Positions 55,965 through 61,900 of a stretch of DNA of 64,000 nt are shown one piece after another. The notes under the pieces were generated by a model that was not told the origin of the DNA, did no database searches, and was given only the letters and a program-made list of their open reading frames with translations. The first letter of the stretch is position 1. The number at the start of each line of letters is the position of its first letter. A program made the translations under genes and the position numbers. The DNA is from Phymorhynchus buccinoides (taxonomy: Eukaryota > Mollusca > Gastropoda > Neogastropoda > Raphitomidae), in NCBI GenBank assembly GCA_017654935.2, contig CM065704.1, forward strand, positions 20,619,308 through 20,683,307, read 5' to 3'.

Positions 55965-58900
55965 ATCCCCCCTCCCAGAGCGGGGGGGGTCAGGCTGAGA
56001 AACTTTTTTCTTTTTAAATGTGAAAGCTAGCCCTCAGGAGGCTCACTGAAGTCATTCTAAGTTAAAGTTTACCAGCAGCAAATAATGCAAAAAGCACTGT
56101 ATTTGTCCTGTGGACAGCTGTCGATGAAGTCAATTTTTTGGTATTCGTCTGAAAAGACGGTCTTCCATTTCTTAGTCTTCTCCTTTGCCTTCGGCATTGT
56201 GGCAAGGTTACTTCATTGGCGGTGTGAGACAGGCCTAAAGACAGCCAAACAAAGGATTGCAGGAGGAAGACATTGTCCCCAAGCTGTTCAATACCTTTCC
56301 TCTCACCCCCCACCACCCCCCCACACACACACCGTTGCAGGAGACGAGCGGTGATGGCGGGGTCAGGGATCAGGTCCTGCATGGTGATCGTGACGTCTCC
56401 CATGTCCCCCATGTCCCCGGGCTGCTCACTGATCAGCTCCACCTCCTGGTCTGTGGCCAGGGGAAGGTCCGTGTCTCCGGGGATCTGCACAGACATCAAC
56501 AAAAGCGGGTTTCACCACAGAACAAAATTAACCCCTTCCCTGCCCGGTCCTGTGTCTACTACGGGGGTGTAATGTCATTGATGATGTCATAACTTTTGAT
56601 GTCATAGCCCTGCAATGATGGTTTTTGGCAGGAAAGATATTCTGTATCTCTAGACCATTTTCTGAGGTTGAGTCTAACAGGTCTCTTTTAAATTTTATAA
56701 GAAAATCGATAATTTCTTTGCGTGTTTTCCTCTGGCAGTGAAGGGGTTAAGGACTTTTTCCAGGACATGTGAGTAAATTTCAAGGACTGAAAGTACAGCA
56801 TGTAATAAGGATAGTTACGTTAAGAGGTGTACTAATGTTGAGTATCAATGTCTGAAACTTAAAATATTACATACCAAAGGAAACCCTGCATGCAGTGGAA
56901 CGGTCATCTGCTGTGACACAATATTGGGGCAGTCGAAAGTTTGAAGGTTTTTTAAATGTATTAATTTGCACTCAATGTTTCTTCAAGGACAGGTTTTGAT
57001 AGTGCTGGCCAAAAATTTGAGGATCTGGTCAACATAATTATTCAGAAAATTCAAGACTTTTCCAGGCGCTTTCAATGTTTTAGGCCTTTGCTGTTTTTCC
57101 AGCCCTGGAAAAGACCCTGCCAGTTTTCAAGGACTTTCCAAGTTTTTCAGGACTTGTGGGAACCCTGCCAAAGTTAATGATCATGGGTTCAATTCGCTCT
57201 AATTCCTTCCTTCCATAGAGCGACCAGTCACTTTTGACTATTCTGTCGCTGTTACTTTAGGGAGATCTGCGGAAATGAGCACTGAGGTACTAAAGATAAA
57301 GAAGAAAGTGGACAGAAGAAGACAGAATGCTTGGCCCAGCCAGCTAAGTTCCGTTGATCGGTCCCCAACATGATGCTCTATTTTCTATATTGAGGCATGT
57401 TCTTCTTCCTTTTTCTTCTTCTTTTCCCTATAGATAGCAACCAGTCACTGCTGACTATTATGTCGCTGTATTTGGGAGGATCTACGGGAATGCGCAAGAC
57501 AACTATCAAGAAGGAAGTGGACAGGAGAAAAAGAAGAAATATAGAAAGCTTGGCCCAGCCAGCCAGGTCCCGCTAATCGGTCCCTAACATGATGCCGCAC
57601 CAAGCGAGAGAATGACCCAGCCAGCCAGGTCCCGCTAATCGGGCCCCAACATGATGCCACGTCGTTGGGAAGAATAAAATAAAGGAAAATGAACTAAAAA
57701 TAAATTAAAATGAACTAAAGAAAAAGAGAGATGGGAGCGTAGTTACTGTGATTTGGAGACCCAGGACACAAAAGTGCCCAAGGTCCTCGCCTCAACAGCC
57801 TGTTCTGGGAGGTTGTTCTATGCCTTGATGGTACGTGGCAGGAAACTTGCTTGCCTGTATTGGGTACGGCAGTAGGTCTGGGCCAGCTGCTTGGGGTGTG
57901 CTCGACGTTGGCGCTGTGGTGCTGGGACCAGTTTCTCTCTTACAGTTTTCATAGTGACCAGATTGTTTTGTATCTTGTAGAGCATGGCTAGTCTTGCTGT
58001 TTCCCTTCGTTCTTGCAGGGTGGGCCACTTTAGCTGCTCTATCATGGAGGTCACACTTGACGTATTCCTGAAGCGGCGCAGGGCAAATCTTGCAGCTCTC
58101 CTCTGGACCTCTTCGATTTTGTCGTTGTCTTGCTGTTGGTGAGGGTCCCACACTGTGGAGGCGTATTCCAGTATGGGACGCACACATGCCTTGTAGGCTC
58201 TTTCCCTGATGGTCTGGGAACTGATCTTGAGGCTTCTTCTCAAAAACCCGAGTCTTGTTGGCCTTTGAGCAGACGTGCTGGATGTTTTTTCCAGCTCAGA
58301 TCTTTACAGATGGTAACTCCCAGGTATTTGGCGGAGTCCACCGTTTCAAGCAAGTGGCCATGCAGCATGTACCTGCTTTCCTGCGTCTGTCTTCTTCTGG
58401 TAACAGGTAAGGTGGTGCATTTGTCAGGATGAAATGCCATGTCCCAGCTCTTCTCCCACTCAGCAAGCATACACTGCAGTGTCGTCAGCAAAGAGACGGG
58501 TTGGTGATGTCACCTTGTCTGGCAGGTCATTGATGTATGCCAGGAACAGGCACGGTCCAAGGACTGTTCCTTGGGGCACTCCAGAACAAACATCAATGTG
58601 GGTGGATCTGACACCGTTGACGACAACCGCTTGTCTTCTGTTGCTAAGGAAGTCTTCAATCGATTTGTTGAGCTTCCCCTGGATACCATAATGACGAAGC
58701 TTGTGCAGGAGCAAGCTGTGGTTTACATTATCAAAGGCCTTAGCGAAGTCCATTACTATGTCAGTCTGCTTGCCTTGCTCTACATTTTCAAACAGTTCAT
58801 CGGTGAACTCCAGGAGCTGTGTTTCACAGGATTTGTTCTTCCTGAACCCATGTTGCTGGTCACACAGTATGCCATGGTCTTCCAGATGGTTCATGATGGC

Positions 58901-61900
58901 ACTGGTGATGATGTGCTCTAAGATTTTGCAGGGGACACTGGTGAGGGATATTGGTCGGTAATTCGCTGGATTGCATTGCTCCCCTTTCTTAAACACTGGT
59001 GTTACATTGGCCTCCTTCCAATCAGATGGTACGGTCCCGCTGTTGATGGACGATTGGAATATCTTAGTTAGGATTGGAGCAATTTCTGGTGCTAGTTCTT
59101 TCAGCACTCTTGGGCTGATGTTGTCTGGCCCGCTGGCTTTGGTGGGTGTCAAGTTTGCCAAAAGCTTGCGTACTCCCTCCTCTCCTATTTCAATATTCTC
59201 TATGACAGGGACATCGGCTGGCTTCATGGCGCATTTCTGGGAGAACTCTTCTGCAGTGTACCTTTTCCCTTCACTAAAAGCTGACTGGAACTGCTAAAGC
59301 GATGCTAAAGTTTGTGGAATTGGGAGCTTAATTATTAATTATTCAGGCACCCAAATGAACACAGATCAGCCCCACCTCCTGGTCCATGGCCAGAGGAAAG
59401 TCTGGGTCTCCTGGCATCTATAATAACAATAATGTGTGCCTTATTGTTTGTGGCTCAAGCCACAAACCTATAACTCACTTTGTCGGTCGGTCGGTCGGTC
59501 TGTCTGTCTGTCTGTCTGTCCAAAATTGTCGCACTTCAAATCGAGGCTACACTTCAAATTGAGGCCGCTCTTTAAAATGATGTATTTTAAAAGCGTACAA
59601 AATAATAAACATACGTAATACAGACACGACGAGTATGCAGTGCTTCTTTTGATGAGTATAAGTAGGATACATAGTTTTAAATGTTTTCCAAAAGATATAA
59701 AAAGTTACGAAATGGTGCAGAGATAACATTCTGGTTTACAGATTAAAATTATTGAAAAGCCAGGGGAGGTGACTCATGATTGGAGTGGTAAAAATAGACC
59801 GCGTGCCACAAACTATTGCGATTTCGCGCTTGTTTTAGCTACAACTCTTAAATTACTGTGAAATGTAAGAGTGAAAAATAACAATTGCTACATTAATACC
59901 TTCACGGCTGCCAAAAGAAATAATCTCTGAAATTAATAGATGTCCTAACTACGGTGTTGTTTTTATTCATTCGTCTTAAAAATTATGGGGAAAAAAATAA
60001 ACAAAAAAATCCTTACAATGGACGGAAGGTTCTGGCACAATGGTTTGCAGATATATGTTCCCCTTGACTGCCTTTAAAAAAAAGAAAATCTTTTAGTTTT
60101 CTCCTTTGACCTCCAAAATCGGAATGTGTCGGCTGAATGCACCAGTGAAAACTGGAAAACGGACACATACGTACCCATTGCGGCCTTATGGCCCAGGAAC
60201 GCAGAAGAAGAAGAAAGAAGAGGACAGCCATAGCATTGGGGAAAATCCCCAAAGGCCAACCAATCCCTCTGGCTGTGGCACAAGAGCCAGTGCAAATGCC
60301 CCTTAATTTGAGTCAGTCTTCCACAAAAGACTAAGCTGTACCATGACTTTCCAATGCTGCAGAAAACCATTTGTTGTGCAGCCAGACCTGCCAGACCAAA
60401 GAGGAGTATTTGTAGCAGGAAAGAGGAATTTTGTGGAGCAAAAAGGAATTTTGACACTGCATCTTACCTTTCGCGCGTAAACATAATTTGAAGCAAGCAA
60501 TTTTCATCCTTGTGAACTTTTCTTGTTTAAAACAAGTCTTGTATGAAGTGTCACAACTATTCCTAACACAATAGAAGCTTTTGGTTTGTTCCTCTGCCCT
60601 TTTTATTTGGTCAGACCAAGACGGCTGGTGCCATAGATGACTTAAATAATAAGACTTGGAAGGAAGATAATGAATCAATTCAAAGTTCATCTTTGTTCTC
60701 CTTTCCTTCCGTTGGCTTGAAAAAGTCGGTAATGGTAAAAGACGAAGTCTGGGAGTTTGCAGTTTCGATAAGACACTAGAAGTAATGTGGCATTTGATGT
60801 CTTGACACCCTCCATAGGAGACTTTTAAGTGCAGTGAACACATCATACATCTAGCCTGATGCACACTTTCTTGATCTCTGAATGCACAGATACTTTTCCA
60901 TGTGATCTTGGCAGAAATATTGGTCTATCGCCATCGTGACGGAAGTGCGCAAACAGAAACTGGAAAGTCAGTTATACGCACTGCAGCTGTGCTGCTCTGT
61001 CTATAAGACGATGAATTTGTGTGTTCAAAAAAAAAAAAATTTTAAGTTTTGACAGCAGAATTTTATGGACTTGAGCGGAAGGGCGGAAGAAATGTAGTCT
61101 GAGCGGAAGTCAAAGCGGAAAGGTTGGCAGGTCTGTGCAGCTCTCACTTTACTATTGGCCCCTAGTACAAGCAAATGTCAACCAGACAATACAATAAATG
61201 CAAAAACAGTTCTTACGGGTACTTCTATCAGAGGACTGGTGGAGTAAGGCAGCTCTCGCAGTGTGATGGAGGACTTGGGAGCCTGGTGGGGGCTGCCCAT
61301 TTCTGGAAAATATAGTGTGATGGAGGACTTAGGAGCCTGCCCATTTCTGGAAAACATACAGTGATGGAGGACTTGGGAGCCTGATGGGGGCTGCCCATTT
61401 CTAGAAAATATATAGTGATGGAGGACTTGGGAGCCTGCCCATTTCTGGAAAACATACAGTGATGGAGGACTTGGGAGCCTGCCCGTGATGGAGGACTTGG
61501 GAGCCTGCCCATTTCTGGAAAACATACAGTGATGGAGGACTTGGGAGCCTGCCCGTTTCTGAAAAACATACAGTGATGGAGGACTTGGGAGCCTGCTCGT
61601 TTCTGGAAAACATACAGTGATGGAGGACTTGGGAGCCTGGTGGGGGCTGCCCGTTTCTGAAAAACATACAGTGATGGAGGAATTGGGAGCCTGCCCGTTT
61701 CTGGAAAACATACAGTGATGGAGGACTTGGGAGCCTGGTGGGGGCTGCCCGTTTCTGAAAAACATACAGTGATGGAGGACTTGGGAGCCTGCCCGTTTCT
61801 GGAAAACATACAGTGATGGAGAATTTGGGAGCCTGGTGGGGGCTGCCCATTTCTAGAAAACATGCAGTGATGGAGGACCTTGGAGCCTGGTGGGGGCTGC

